Assembly (NCBI GenBank): GCA_934359755.1
Contig: CAKRLV010000002.1
Coordinates: 62,001-126,000, forward strand
Reading direction: 5' to 3'
DNA from: an uncultured Agathobacter sp.
GTDB lineage: Bacteria; Bacillota; Clostridia; Lachnospirales; Lachnospiraceae
DNA length: 64,000 bases
The position numbers and the translations under genes were made by a program. Shown here piece by piece: positions 7,610 through 16,986 of this stretch (positions are counted from its first letter, which is position 1; every line of letters starts with the position of its first letter). A model generated the notes under the pieces. The model worked only from the letters and a program-made list of their open reading frames with translations. It was not told the origin of the DNA and ran no database searches.

Positions 7610-8773
7610 TTAATTAAAATCAAACTGCATTTCTTTATATATTTTCTGAATAACTTTTATGTCCTCTTGATCTATATGCTGCAGCATTTCTCTCTTTTCC
7701 TCACCTTTTTTCTTAGCAATTCCTGTGACTGCACGTACAACCCAGGCGGCAGGAAGCAGGAATTTCTTTTCCTCAACCCATGGATGATATTTAACCATGT
7801 AATGATATGGTGGAAAGAAATAAAATAGCTTAAGCTTCATTCTATAATGAAATCTGCTCTCATCACTTTCTTTTGCAAATTCATTCCATATTCCATTCTC
7901 GTCCTTGCCATATATTCCACTGTCCAGCATATATGCAAACAAATTATCATAAAATTCTGTACTCTGCTCGCCTCCAAGCCATATTCTGCTTAATCTCTCT
8001 ATATGCTTAGTAAAAGAATAAATTCCACATTTGTTCAATTCACGATCTATATATTTCTCATCCAGCTGGTCTTTGTATTTATTGCGGTAAACATAAACAT
8101 CGACTATATTTCTGATTCCACAGCCCCTTTTATAAAAATGCTTCGCCATATGCGCCATCATATAAACATAAAAATCCTCTTTATTAAAATTATATGTATA
8201 TGATGCGTCTTCCACTAAAACAGCCTTTGAAAAATCAGAAAAATACTCATATTGATTCTTGTCAACCAACTGGTCATACATTGTCCAATGTGCTTCCACA
8301 ATAAGATATGGTCGCTTGACATATACATCATGATGGTGTTCCCTTCCCATAAAACTATATCCAGAATCTACAAAAATCTTATGCGCCTTTTGAGTATATT
8401 GGTCCAAAATCAAGATATCTATATCACTCATCTCTCTCAGCATCGGGTTGGGATATATTGATTTCATATATGCACCTTTCATCGGCTGATTGACTATCTG
8501 TTCTTTCTCAAAACACTCTTTGAGATGCTTAATTTCATTCATTTGCACCAGGGTTCTCATCATACTCGCCTTAACCCTGGCTCTTAAAAGCTCCTTTTTC
8601 TCCTCTGGCAGATTCGTCTTTACTAAAGTGCTTAAAAGCATGTATTCCATATGATTCCTTATTGAAATCTCAAGTATCTCATCAAATGTAATACACGCTG
8701 GAACATCTGATGGCACCGTATCATTAAGAGATGCCTTAACTAACTCTGCTAAATATATCTCTGCGTTATTCAA
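7610..8773 (-). CDS. Nucleotidyltransferase family protein (NTP_transf_5)
   Basis: The protein has 387 residues if it starts at the TTG that follows GGAGGG by 7 bases; a TTG five codons earlier overlaps that ribosome site. It matches the second half of the fusion protein at 4601: PMKGAYMKSIYPNPMLREMSDIDILILD contains the Lys-Gly and the metal-binding S-D-I-D motif, and the helical C-terminal part also aligns in character. Family members are common in lasso and other RiPP clusters. It lies 19 bases after the last glycosyltransferase gene and 17 bases before B2, so it joins the two loci in one transcript. Substrate is unknown; nucleotide or sugar-phosphate transfer to a phosphopeptide is a guess. 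Confidence 0.75.
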   Translation of the reverse strand: MNNAEIYLAELVKASLNDTVPSDVPACITFDEILEISIRNHMEYMLLSTLVKTNLPEEKKELLRARVKASMMRTLVQMNEIKHLKECFEKEQIVNQPMKGAYMKSIYPNPMLREMSDIDILILDQYTQKAHKIFVDSGYSFMGREHHHDVYVKRPYLIVEAHWTMYDQLVDKNQYEYFSDFSKAVLVEDASYTYNFNKEDFYVYMMAHMAKHFYKRGCGIRNIVDVYVYRNKYKDQLDEKYIDRELNKCGIYSFTKHIERLSRIWLGGEQSTEFYDNLFAYMLDSGIYGKDENGIWNEFAKESDESRFHYRMKLKLFYFFPPYHYMVKYHPWVEEKKFLLPAAWVVRAVTGIAKKKGEEKREMLQHIDQEDIKVIQKIYKEMQFDFN

Positions 8774-8792
8774 TCTAATTCCCTCCAAATTT

Positions 8793-9719
8793 TCATAACC
8801 TTACAAGAAGACCTACTGTCATGTATTTAATCCTGCTTTTCATCGTCATATACCCACTAAAAATAATTTCACTGTAGTATTTATTATATATCTTTTTAAT
8901 ATTTTTTTGGTTCTTTTTGCCAATAAATTTATAATTTTTTATAAAATTATGACAGAACAGCTTCTTAGCCTCAAATAACAATTGATCACAATTTGTTTGT
9001 TCAAGTTTATCTATGTGGGATTTTATCCATCCAAAATCATCTAAATACAATCTCTCATCCGTATAATTCATAATAGAATCCGGTCTGTTTCTGTAAAAGT
9101 AAAGATGATCTGGTATAATACATATATTCTTACACCGACGAACTGTATCAAGAATCACAAATGCGTCTTCATGCTTCTTTCCCACCGGAAACATATTATC
9201 AGTATATAAATTTTTCTTTCCAAGTTTAATACATGCCGTTGCATAATATGCATTATTGTATACAATTTCCATGTAGTGTTGCCAGTCAACAGATTTCACT
9301 TCATCAGAATATACTTTTGAATATACATACTCTCCAGTCTCCAAATCATTCTGGTAATAGTGGCATACACACAAATCAGCACTATCTGTTTTTAGATGAT
9401 TAAGCATCACCTCTACAAAGGTGCTTTCTAAACAGTCATCACCATCTACAAAGCAGATATATTCTCCAGTTGCTCTGCTGATGCCATAATTTCTTGCATC
9501 CGACAGACCACCATTTAGCTTGTGAAATACCTTTATCCTATTGTCCTTATGTACCCATTCATCACATATTTGTCCCGAAGAATCTTTTGTGCCATCATCA
9601 ACTAGTATTATTTCAATATCGGAATATGTCTGACCTGTCAGACTCTTTATACATTCCCCGATATATTCCTCGACGTTATAAACAGATACTATAATACTTA
9701 CTATCTCTTTATTACACAT
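8793..9719 (-). CDS. Family 2 glycosyltransferase
   Basis: This 308-residue protein has a GT-A fold: SIIVSVYNVEEYI at the start, the nucleotide-binding ILVDDGTKD near residue 40, NGGLSDARNYG near 70-80 and the DXD-type VDGDD near 92-96. It should add one sugar from a nucleotide donor to a lipid-linked repeat unit on the inner face of the membrane. Its start overlaps the previous gene by 8 bases. Acceptor and sugar cannot be told from sequence. It is the last glycosyltransferase before the RiPP nucleotidyltransferase gene, so a role in peptide decoration cannot be excluded. Confidence 0.85.
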   Translation of the reverse strand: MCNKEIVSIIVSVYNVEEYIGECIKSLTGQTYSDIEIILVDDGTKDSSGQICDEWVHKDNRIKVFHKLNGGLSDARNYGISRATGEYICFVDGDDCLESTFVEVMLNHLKTDSADLCVCHYYQNDLETGEYVYSKVYSDEVKSVDWQHYMEIVYNNAYYATACIKLGKKNLYTDNMFPVGKKHEDAFVILDTVRRCKNICIIPDHLYFYRNRPDSIMNYTDERLYLDDFGWIKSHIDKLEQTNCDQLLFEAKKLFCHNFIKNYKFIGKKNQKNIKKIYNKYYSEIIFSGYMTMKSRIKYMTVGLLVRL

Positions 9720-10830
9720 CTATCTTCGCTTTCTCATCAATTACCCTTTTCATTTTGTTTACAACATTTTCCCATGAATACTCTTTTATGTACTCTGTTC
9801 TCTTTTGTTCCAAATACTTATGCATCGTATCATTGTCCAATGCCAGAAGCATTTTACTGCACAATTCATCTGCATCGTCTGAATTAATTAAATATCCATT
9901 CTGCCCTTCTTTAATTATGTATGGCATCTCATTGCAGTTTCTTCCTATACATGGCATTGCAAAACATAATGCCTCTATAAATGCGATGCCATATGCCTCA
10001 AAGTATGACGGCATGCAAAAAACATCACACAAATTATAATAATCAACTATCTCACTAGAGCTGACATCACCGATAAAATACACCCCATCCATATGATTAT
10101 ATTTATGTGAGTGACATCCCACGACGTATAATTGCGCATCATATATGTAATTAGTACGCAGCCTGTTAAATGCTTCTAATACAATACATCCGCCTTTTCG
10201 CTCAAAATTTCTTCCGACAAACAAAAAACGCTTTTTATTTCTCTTTGTTGGAGAATACTTAGTAACATCCAGATTAACTCCTCCACCAACAGCTAAGACT
10301 TTTTCTCTGTCTATTCTGCAATTTTCTACAATATAGTCAGCCTGCCACTGTCCCATCATAAAAACAGCCTCGCAATTCTGATAAAAACTCTGCTGTCTGA
10401 TAGCACGCTTTAACATATCCTCTTCGCTGAATGCATGAAACTCTGTCTTCGCAAAAATTCCCGGTTCATTTTTCTTTAAATCAATTAAATATTCTACGCA
10501 CAAATCCTGATATATGAAATTTATTGTATTGTCTGTCATCGGAGCTTCAAAAAGCTGAAATACAATGTGCTTTTCATTTTTATATCTGCGAATATAACTT
10601 TTCTGAGCCTGTTGTATTAGTTTGCACTGACAATCCTCTTTAAAAAAATCCGTGTGAAAAATATAATTCAGTCTACGCTTTACTTTTTCTACAACTGATT
10701 CTTTAACATATAAGTTCTCAATTTCATAATTCTTAATCAGTTCATTATAAAGTGAAAAAACTGTACCTGACCACAATTTTCTCACATTTACTGATTTACG
10801 TATTACAAACACAACTTTTTTTCTCGCCAT
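9712..10830 (-). CDS. Family 4 (group 1) glycosyltransferase
   Basis: The 372-residue protein has a GT-B fold. The C-terminal half shows FVGRNFERKGG, PSYFEAYGIAFIEALCFAMPCI (the E-x7-E motif that binds the nucleotide sugar) and NGYLINSDD. The N-terminal half is basic and divergent. It is a retaining sugar transferase acting on the lipid-linked polysaccharide unit, translationally coupled to the downstream GT2 gene by an 8-base overlap. Confidence 0.85.
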   Translation of the reverse strand: MARKKVVFVIRKSVNVRKLWSGTVFSLYNELIKNYEIENLYVKESVVEKVKRRLNYIFHTDFFKEDCQCKLIQQAQKSYIRRYKNEKHIVFQLFEAPMTDNTINFIYQDLCVEYLIDLKKNEPGIFAKTEFHAFSEEDMLKRAIRQQSFYQNCEAVFMMGQWQADYIVENCRIDREKVLAVGGGVNLDVTKYSPTKRNKKRFLFVGRNFERKGGCIVLEAFNRLRTNYIYDAQLYVVGCHSHKYNHMDGVYFIGDVSSSEIVDYYNLCDVFCMPSYFEAYGIAFIEALCFAMPCIGRNCNEMPYIIKEGQNGYLINSDDADELCSKMLLALDNDTMHKYLEQKRTEYIKEYSWENVVNKMKRVIDEKAKIDV

Positions 10831-10889
10831 TACACTTCCCCAACTACATACAGTGCTAATACAAGTATTATTCTTTGACTATAAAGTTC

Positions 10890-11729
10890 CTATAATTCTG
10901 GTGGAGTTCGGTTTTCCTTTTGTGCAAGATAATAACCATAAAAAGGAACACTTTTGTTCAACTTCTTATATCTACGCTTTCTTACTATTATCTGCACTTT
11001 TTCAAATAGCCATGGGCATTTTTTGATAGTTCTTTTAATTCTGCCCTTTAACGTCTTTGAATTATCCTCCTTAATTCTCCATTCCCCTGCACAGAGATGA
11101 ATCGCATAATGATTGCCAAGCAGCTTTCCAATTTCGAAATATTCTTTAGGAAAAATAACAAAGTCTCCCATATCCTGAAATTTATTGTTAAGTTTGAAAT
11201 TTTTGTAGTGATTTAAAATGTAATAGGTATAGTAGTAATTACTTGTAGCGTATCCATCAACAACAAGCTTTCCATTCTTCCACTCAAAAACTTTACCGCT
11301 TTCATTCTTGCCAAACTCTGTATTGTCATACATATCCAGTAACGCTTTTATTAATGGACTCTTTTTCTGTCCTCCGATTATTGCAGTTCCAACTGTGCTG
11401 TCAAATATAAAATTAAGAAAAACAGGATATTTAAGAAGTGGATCAAATGATTTATTTATCATCACATCTGTGTCCAGATATATGCCACCATATTCATATA
11501 CTGCTTTTAATCTGTAGTAATCGCCTATGAATCCTAATTGTTTTTCACGATAAGTTCGTCTTACAAATTCATTCTCATCAAATGAACAATTGGATTCATC
11601 CCATCGTATTACCTTATATCCTTCCAGTTTTTCCCACGAATCAACACATTCCTGTAAATCAGGTGGCAACGGCTTGCCTCCAAACCAACAGTAATGAATT
11701 ATCTTCGGAATAGCGTTTGTACTCTGCAT
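10890..11729 (-). CDS. DXD-motif glycosyltransferase (GT32/Gly_transf_sug type)
   Basis: The 279-residue protein starts with IPKIIHYCWFGGKPLP, followed by LGFIGDYYRLKAVYEYGGIYLDTDV, the classic GT32 arrangement with the DXD metal site. Bacterial relatives are capsule or LPS sugar transferases. The basic C-terminal tail ends in a Pro-rich segment. It lies between a GT4 gene and a related capsular synthesis protein. Confidence 0.85.
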   Translation of the reverse strand: MQSTNAIPKIIHYCWFGGKPLPPDLQECVDSWEKLEGYKVIRWDESNCSFDENEFVRRTYREKQLGFIGDYYRLKAVYEYGGIYLDTDVMINKSFDPLLKYPVFLNFIFDSTVGTAIIGGQKKSPLIKALLDMYDNTEFGKNESGKVFEWKNGKLVVDGYATSNYYYTYYILNHYKNFKLNNKFQDMGDFVIFPKEYFEIGKLLGNHYAIHLCAGEWRIKEDNSKTLKGRIKRTIKKCPWLFEKVQIIVRKRRYKKLNKSVPFYGYYLAQKENRTPPEL

Positions 11730-11749
11730 ATTTCAACCTCTCACCTTTA

Positions 11750-12691
11750 TTAATAATTTTTTTTCATAATTATCTCATTGTAAAATGTACCATCCTTCTG
11801 GCACCTATCCATATTAAATCTCGTACTAAGCTTATGAATTCCAGTACACATCTTAAGTATCTCATATTTTTCTTTGTCAAAATCGTCATATATATATGTC
11901 GCAAGTATATGTGCATCTGCCTGACTTATAATAGGCATCTTCCTATATTCATCCCAGTACCATTCAGTCGCAATCGTCATTATCAGATGAAATACAAAAT
12001 AATCAATAGTCCTATTATAATCCTTCCAGTACATATATAGCATTTTTCTTACCAGACATAAAATATTATTATTCGTAGTGCTGTAAATAAACCAGTTATT
12101 TAATTCCATTATCTCTGGATTAAATCCAAAATAATAAAAGCTGTACATAAACAGTTTTGTATCGTCAATTTTCTTGAGTATACTTCCATCCGTACACAGT
12201 ACAGTAGAATCAATCCAATATCCACCATATTTGATTAATAGCTCAAGTCTGATAAGATCTGATAAATGTGCCTTTGATATAATTCCTGCATTTACTTTCT
12301 CAATAATAAAATCAGGAAGTTCTATATAGTCATTATAATTATTCCAATCAATCAGAATAATTTCTTTGTCAGGTACATTTTTCTGCAAAGCCTCATAGCA
12401 TACCTTAACCAGTTCAGGTGCATTGTCTATCCCCTGAAGCCAGCAGAACCATATAGTATCCGCATTAGCCTTCTTTGGAAGCTTCTCCCATGAAACATCG
12501 GCTGTTGCAGCTTTCAGATACTTCTTCTTAAGCTTCTTATAGTATAACATACGATGCTTCTGTCCTACCATAACATTGTATAAAAAAGACATTCTCTTAT
12601 CTTTATATTTAGTCTTTTTAATTATGTTGTCATAAATAGAACCAATTAACATATGGTCTTGTATCTTGTATAAAATCTTATTAATTTGCAT
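11750..12691 (-). CDS. Capsular polysaccharide synthesis protein (Caps_synth type)
   Basis: The 313-residue protein has the DXD-glycosyltransferase core: IWFCWLQGIDNAPELV, then SKAHLSDLIRLELLIKYGGYWIDSTV. This is the same fold group as the previous gene but the PF05704 branch, where the DXD position is GYWIDST. It starts one base after the stop of the flippase gene, so the two are coupled. It probably transfers a sugar during repeat-unit assembly. Confidence 0.8.
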   Translation of the reverse strand: MQINKILYKIQDHMLIGSIYDNIIKKTKYKDKRMSFLYNVMVGQKHRMLYYKKLKKKYLKAATADVSWEKLPKKANADTIWFCWLQGIDNAPELVKVCYEALQKNVPDKEIILIDWNNYNDYIELPDFIIEKVNAGIISKAHLSDLIRLELLIKYGGYWIDSTVLCTDGSILKKIDDTKLFMYSFYYFGFNPEIMELNNWFIYSTTNNNILCLVRKMLYMYWKDYNRTIDYFVFHLIMTIATEWYWDEYRKMPIISQADAHILATYIYDDFDKEKYEILKMCTGIHKLSTRFNMDRCQKDGTFYNEIIMKKNY

Positions 12692-14248
12692 TTATTTACT
12701 CCATTTCCCTAAAAATTTAATTTTATGTTTAGTTACTTTATCAACTATCGCTACACAGCTCTTGAAATGTGAATTCCTGAATAAGATAATCAGGAACATA
12801 ATATTAGGAACAATTAAGCAGATTAAAAATCTTATGCCCAAAATCAAATAAACATTCATATCTTTTATATAACTATTCAAATAATATGTAACCCCACAAA
12901 TAACAACTGCTATTGCACTATACTTGAACAGATTTATCAAATACCCCATTAGTTCCTTTCTCGGGAATAATACCGTAAATATATTGTGCAACAGCCATGG
13001 CATTCCTACTACTATTATCGAAACTACCGTTGACAAAATCACACCATATACTCCAAGGTAATTAATCGTAAGTATATTAAGACCTAAATTAACTAATGCT
13101 GTTACAAATGGTCTCCATTTATCCTCATGCCATATACCAGCCGCATCCTTATAGACATTAAGAAGCTGATTTATCTCTGCTATAAAGAAATATACAGCCA
13201 GGCAGACTACTACGCCCATGCTAAGTAAATTCTCCTTACCTACCCATATCTCAATAAATGGCTGAAACAAACAAATAAGACATGAACAGCTCCATCCTCC
13301 AAGCCACACAATTATCAGCGTAAAAATATTCAGATCCCTTAAATTCTTATCTTTAGTTTCCGTCAGAAGACTGTTTCCAATTCCCGCAAGACATGAATTA
13401 AATATTATGGTAGCAATGCTCATAAGCGCATTGATAATAAAATAATAATTCTGATATATACCAAGAATTGTAAGTCCTAGAAAAGATGAAATAACAACAG
13501 CATCTGATGATCTTAATATAACATTTCCAACCTTTGATGTAAATAAATCGCGGATACGCTGATTTATCTGTTTTGTTTTTTCCTTGTCAAGCTTTCCCCG
13601 TGCATGATACTGTGGATACATCTTGTCAACCACAAGTGCTATAACAATATTGACGATTACCTGTGAAGCTAAAGCAATTATTAAAAAAATATAATAATTC
13701 TTCCATACCACCAAGACAACTATCTGTAATCCATATTGAACAGAATTGAGTATAAGATTTATTTTGCTTATTACATCTTCCCTCTGATGTGCATTAAGCA
13801 GGCAGTTCTTATATGCATATAGCCAGTATGTCAGCACTGTTGCACCAAGATTTAACAGATATAATATATATATATTCATATCCGCTGGAACATCACTTTT
13901 AGCAAGATATGGAATAAACGGCAGAAGAACGAGACCAATTACAGCAATAACAAGTCCAATAATTCTATAGTATATCCTGTATAGACGCATCAAAGCACAA
14001 ATCTGTATCTTATCATCTTTAGCAATAGGCTCATACATGCTAAATATCATAGCTGAACCTACTCCTAATTCTGCCAGATTAAGAATCTGTAATACAGACG
14101 AAAACAAAGAATTCAAACCCGCATATTCCATACCAAGAAAATAAATTATTATTGTTCTCATAATAAATGGAATAAGAATCTGATATAATTTCATCGTCAC
14201 GCCAAATACTATATTTCTGGCAGCATTTTTACTTCGCTCAATTCTCAT
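12692..14248 (-). CDS. Wzx-type polysaccharide flippase
   Basis: The 518-residue membrane protein has about 12-14 predicted spans and the oligosaccharidyl-lipid flippase (MATE/MOP superfamily) layout: basic start MRIERSKNAARNI, then membrane pairs with YFLGMEYAGLNSLFSSVLQ near residue 35-50, a common N-terminal signature of this family. It moves the undecaprenyl-linked repeat unit across the membrane to the Wzy polymerase. It is the first gene of the left half of the polysaccharide locus, which is divided by a plus-strand gene. Confidence 0.88.
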   Translation of the reverse strand: MRIERSKNAARNIVFGVTMKLYQILIPFIMRTIIIYFLGMEYAGLNSLFSSVLQILNLAELGVGSAMIFSMYEPIAKDDKIQICALMRLYRIYYRIIGLVIAVIGLVLLPFIPYLAKSDVPADMNIYILYLLNLGATVLTYWLYAYKNCLLNAHQREDVISKINLILNSVQYGLQIVVLVVWKNYYIFLIIALASQVIVNIVIALVVDKMYPQYHARGKLDKEKTKQINQRIRDLFTSKVGNVILRSSDAVVISSFLGLTILGIYQNYYFIINALMSIATIIFNSCLAGIGNSLLTETKDKNLRDLNIFTLIIVWLGGWSCSCLICLFQPFIEIWVGKENLLSMGVVVCLAVYFFIAEINQLLNVYKDAAGIWHEDKWRPFVTALVNLGLNILTINYLGVYGVILSTVVSIIVVGMPWLLHNIFTVLFPRKELMGYLINLFKYSAIAVVICGVTYYLNSYIKDMNVYLILGIRFLICLIVPNIMFLIILFRNSHFKSCVAIVDKVTKHKIKFLGKWSK

Positions 14249-14378
14249 AACATCTGTTCTCCTAAATGTCTATATATTTCAAAATTATACTAATTATATT
14301 TATTTACTTCAATATCCCATATAACTATTTATTTTTCCAAAAAACGCGTTATTTTTGTTGAAATATACAACTTTTACA

Positions 14379-14609
14379 TATTATAATATGATTAAAGGGG
14401 CAAAAGGTATCATTGATGCATGCCTACATGCAATTCTATGTATACCTTAGTTACCCACACCACACCGAGAAAATAGTAATTTACTATGCAAAACTAATAA
14501 ATTAGCGGATTTTGAGGTGCGGTCAGATTACGGGAATGCTAAGCATGTGGTAATCTGATTAATCACAAATGAGGGGCAAAGTACCTTTTGACCCTCATAT
14601 CATAATATA
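14379..14609. repeat. 231 bp element bounded by imperfect inverted repeats, internal hairpins
   Basis: The gap between the flippase and the surface-protein gene (14249-14639) holds a 231-base unit. Its left end (14379-14409) and the complement of its right end (14582-14609) share TATTATRATATGA, then a GGG[G/T]CAAAAGGTA block. Inside are a GGTAT...ATACC hairpin with a GCATG/CATGC inner stem (14404-14447), a CAGATTAC/GTAATCTG hairpin (14524-14557), and a GAGGGGCAAA/TTTGACCCTC hairpin (14571-14595). It could be a miniature inverted-repeat element without its own transposase, or a structured leader RNA of the following gene. I do not recognise a known riboswitch class. Confidence 0.6.
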
Positions 14610-14639
14610 TATATATCTATGATAAATGGAGGTATACAA

Positions 14640-16934
14640 ATGCGAATTGATAAACGTTGGAGGAGGATTTTTTCCTGTATTTTAGTTATCTGTCTTGTAG
14701 TTATACTTACCTGTGTAAGCAATAGTTCTCTTAAGCAGAAAGACATCAAAGATTCCAAACCTTCTCTCTCATCAGAGTTAACTGTCATAAAACAGCAAAA
14801 CACTGATAAAAGAGTTATCCCTGATAAATACAATACTGGAGTAACTTCTTCAAATAAATTAACCGTGGTTAAATCCGGTGGTGTGTATAATGATGTTTCA
14901 TTTTCAGCCCGAAATAACAATAAACTAGCTCTTGACTTTTATTATTCAAACAAGAATTTTTCTGGTGATGTAGTATTTGAAAATTATGATTTTTCTAATT
15001 ATGCTATCATGATGATTAATGAAAACATTGATAAATCCAGAAATCTAAAACTTATTTTTAAAAACTGCAAATTAGGTGAATTTGCATCAGGTAAAACCGA
15101 TAGTCCGATTTCTTATATTTTTGAAAATTGTGATATCACGTGTTTTAATGGCAGCAACGCTACATTTAACAACTGTCATTTTGGAGGCACATGCTCAGAT
15201 GCCTTGAATGTTTATAGGAATGTCTCAGTAAACAACTGCTATATCAGCAACATGTCCGTACCCGCAGCCGATGGCACGTTTTCCCATACTGATGGTGTTC
15301 AAATATATGGTGCTAAGAATTCTCTTGCAACAAATATCAATTTTACAAACTGCCGCTTTGAAATTCCGCAGCTTTCATACGCTACTTCTACCTGCTATGT
15401 AAATGCCTGCATAATGGTTCAACTTGAATTTTGCGATGCAGATGGTATTCACTTTAATGACTGCTATCTTAATGGTGGTGGATATAGCATATATGCATGG
15501 GATGCAAACCTTGGCTATAATCTTAATGATGTCACATTCAAAAATATAAACATAGGTACCATTTGCCAGTATGGACAGCTGTTTCCTAAGATTTCTGATG
15601 GCGTAAAAATAGACTATGACACCTTTCAGGATACAAACAGACTTTATGCTTCAACGGTCACACGAAACAAAAACAAAAACGAAACTTCTATAACAATAAG
15701 CAACGATACTAACAGCAAGAAGAATTTTCGTGTATATACTTCATCTGGTGCACAATATGATTATTCTATTGAGGAATGTCCTAATGCTAAGAATGTAGGC
15801 GGCATGACTTTTGATGATTTTCCATTTGACAGACAATTTACTATTCCTGAATATTGCGACTGGATAGTGTGTTTTGAAGTAACTACTGACAGCGATGGCA
15901 ATGAATCTCTGACCCAGATAAGATATCAAAACTGGGGCGATGACATTGCAGCAATTGACCTGAATAATACAACACTTAATAATGTGGATTCAACTGCATA
16001 CATGAAGCCACAGGATATTACAAGCATTAACTCTCCTACCATCCTCGAAGGTGAGTGCGGTAAGAATGTCACATTTAAACTTTACGAAACTGGTGAGCTT
16101 GTTTTAAGGGGATCTGGCAAGACATACAACTACAATTCCCGTAAACATACACCATGGCATGACTATACTTCACAGATATCAACTATTATTATCGATGATG
16201 GCATAACAGGTATTGGAAGCTTATGTTTTAAAAATATTCCGAAACTGGATAATATTTACATTCCAGAAGGTGTTTCAACCATTGGCAACAACTGCTTTAT
16301 TAATTGCAATAATCTAAGTGCAGTCTCGCTACCTTCTACAATTACTTCCATCGGCTCATATGCATTCTGGGCCACAGATATTAATAAGGTTGATTACGCT
16401 GGAACGAACAATCAAAAATCGGACATTATAATAAACCAAAATAACCCATCAATTATCACCGAAGAATTAAGTTATTCTGATCCGAAGGTTATTAACGATG
16501 GTACATGTGGCAAGAATATTAACTGGTCACTTTATGATGATGGTACTTTGATTTTAGATGGTACTGGAGCTACCAACGAATATAATTCACACAATCCAGT
16601 TCCTTGGGAGAATCTAAGAAATAAGATTATAACAATAAAAGTAAATGATGGAATCACATCTCTTGGCAGTCAGATATTTTCCAACTGCGCTACTTTAACA
16701 TCTGTAGAGCTACCAGACAGTCTGACTTCCATAGGTTCTAATTCTTTTATGGCATGTTCACAGCTTAAAAGTATTACATTATCTAAATCAGTTACTACTA
16801 TTGGAGATTATGCTTTCCATAATGCTGGTCTTAAGACTGTCAGCTACTTGGGAACCTCCGATGACTGGAACAATATTAAAATTGGAACCAAGAATGATAC
16901 GCTAATTAATTCAGCAATCACCTATTCAAAATAA
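14640..16934 (+). CDS. Surface protein: beta-helix region plus BspA-type leucine-rich repeats
   Basis: The protein has 764 residues from the ATG that follows GGAGG by 7 bases; an in-frame ATG seven codons earlier lacks a ribosome site. An N-terminal membrane anchor or signal (about residues 9-26) is followed by a Asn/Cys-rich region with FxNCxF-type turns (about 120-350) like a right-handed parallel beta-helix, then two homologous modules, each made of a CGKNxxxxLYxxGxLxLxGxG strand block and LRR_5 repeats (TSIGSxxF). BspA-type repeats mediate binding to host or matrix surfaces. No LPXTG signal or SLH domain is visible. It is the only plus-strand gene inside the polysaccharide locus. Confidence 0.8.
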   Translation: MRIDKRWRRIFSCILVICLVVILTCVSNSSLKQKDIKDSKPSLSSELTVIKQQNTDKRVIPDKYNTGVTSSNKLTVVKSGGVYNDVSFSARNNNKLALDFYYSNKNFSGDVVFENYDFSNYAIMMINENIDKSRNLKLIFKNCKLGEFASGKTDSPISYIFENCDITCFNGSNATFNNCHFGGTCSDALNVYRNVSVNNCYISNMSVPAADGTFSHTDGVQIYGAKNSLATNINFTNCRFEIPQLSYATSTCYVNACIMVQLEFCDADGIHFNDCYLNGGGYSIYAWDANLGYNLNDVTFKNINIGTICQYGQLFPKISDGVKIDYDTFQDTNRLYASTVTRNKNKNETSITISNDTNSKKNFRVYTSSGAQYDYSIEECPNAKNVGGMTFDDFPFDRQFTIPEYCDWIVCFEVTTDSDGNESLTQIRYQNWGDDIAAIDLNNTTLNNVDSTAYMKPQDITSINSPTILEGECGKNVTFKLYETGELVLRGSGKTYNYNSRKHTPWHDYTSQISTIIIDDGITGIGSLCFKNIPKLDNIYIPEGVSTIGNNCFINCNNLSAVSLPSTITSIGSYAFWATDINKVDYAGTNNQKSDIIINQNNPSIITEELSYSDPKVINDGTCGKNINWSLYDDGTLILDGTGATNEYNSHNPVPWENLRNKIITIKVNDGITSLGSQIFSNCATLTSVELPDSLTSIGSNSFMACSQLKSITLSKSVTTIGDYAFHNAGLKTVSYLGTSDDWNNIKIGTKNDTLINSAITYSK

Positions 16935-16939
16935 ACTAA

Positions 16940-16986
16940 TAAAGAGTACGTAGAAATCATTTATTGATTTTCTACGTACTCTTTAT
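16940..16986. terminator. Two-way terminator
   Basis: A long stem (AAAGAGTACGTAGAAATC pairing with GATTTTCTACGTACTCTTT, about 17 base pairs) with an ATTTATT loop and A/T tracts on both sides sits between the stop of the surface protein (plus) and the stop of the GT2 gene (minus). Confidence 0.9.
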
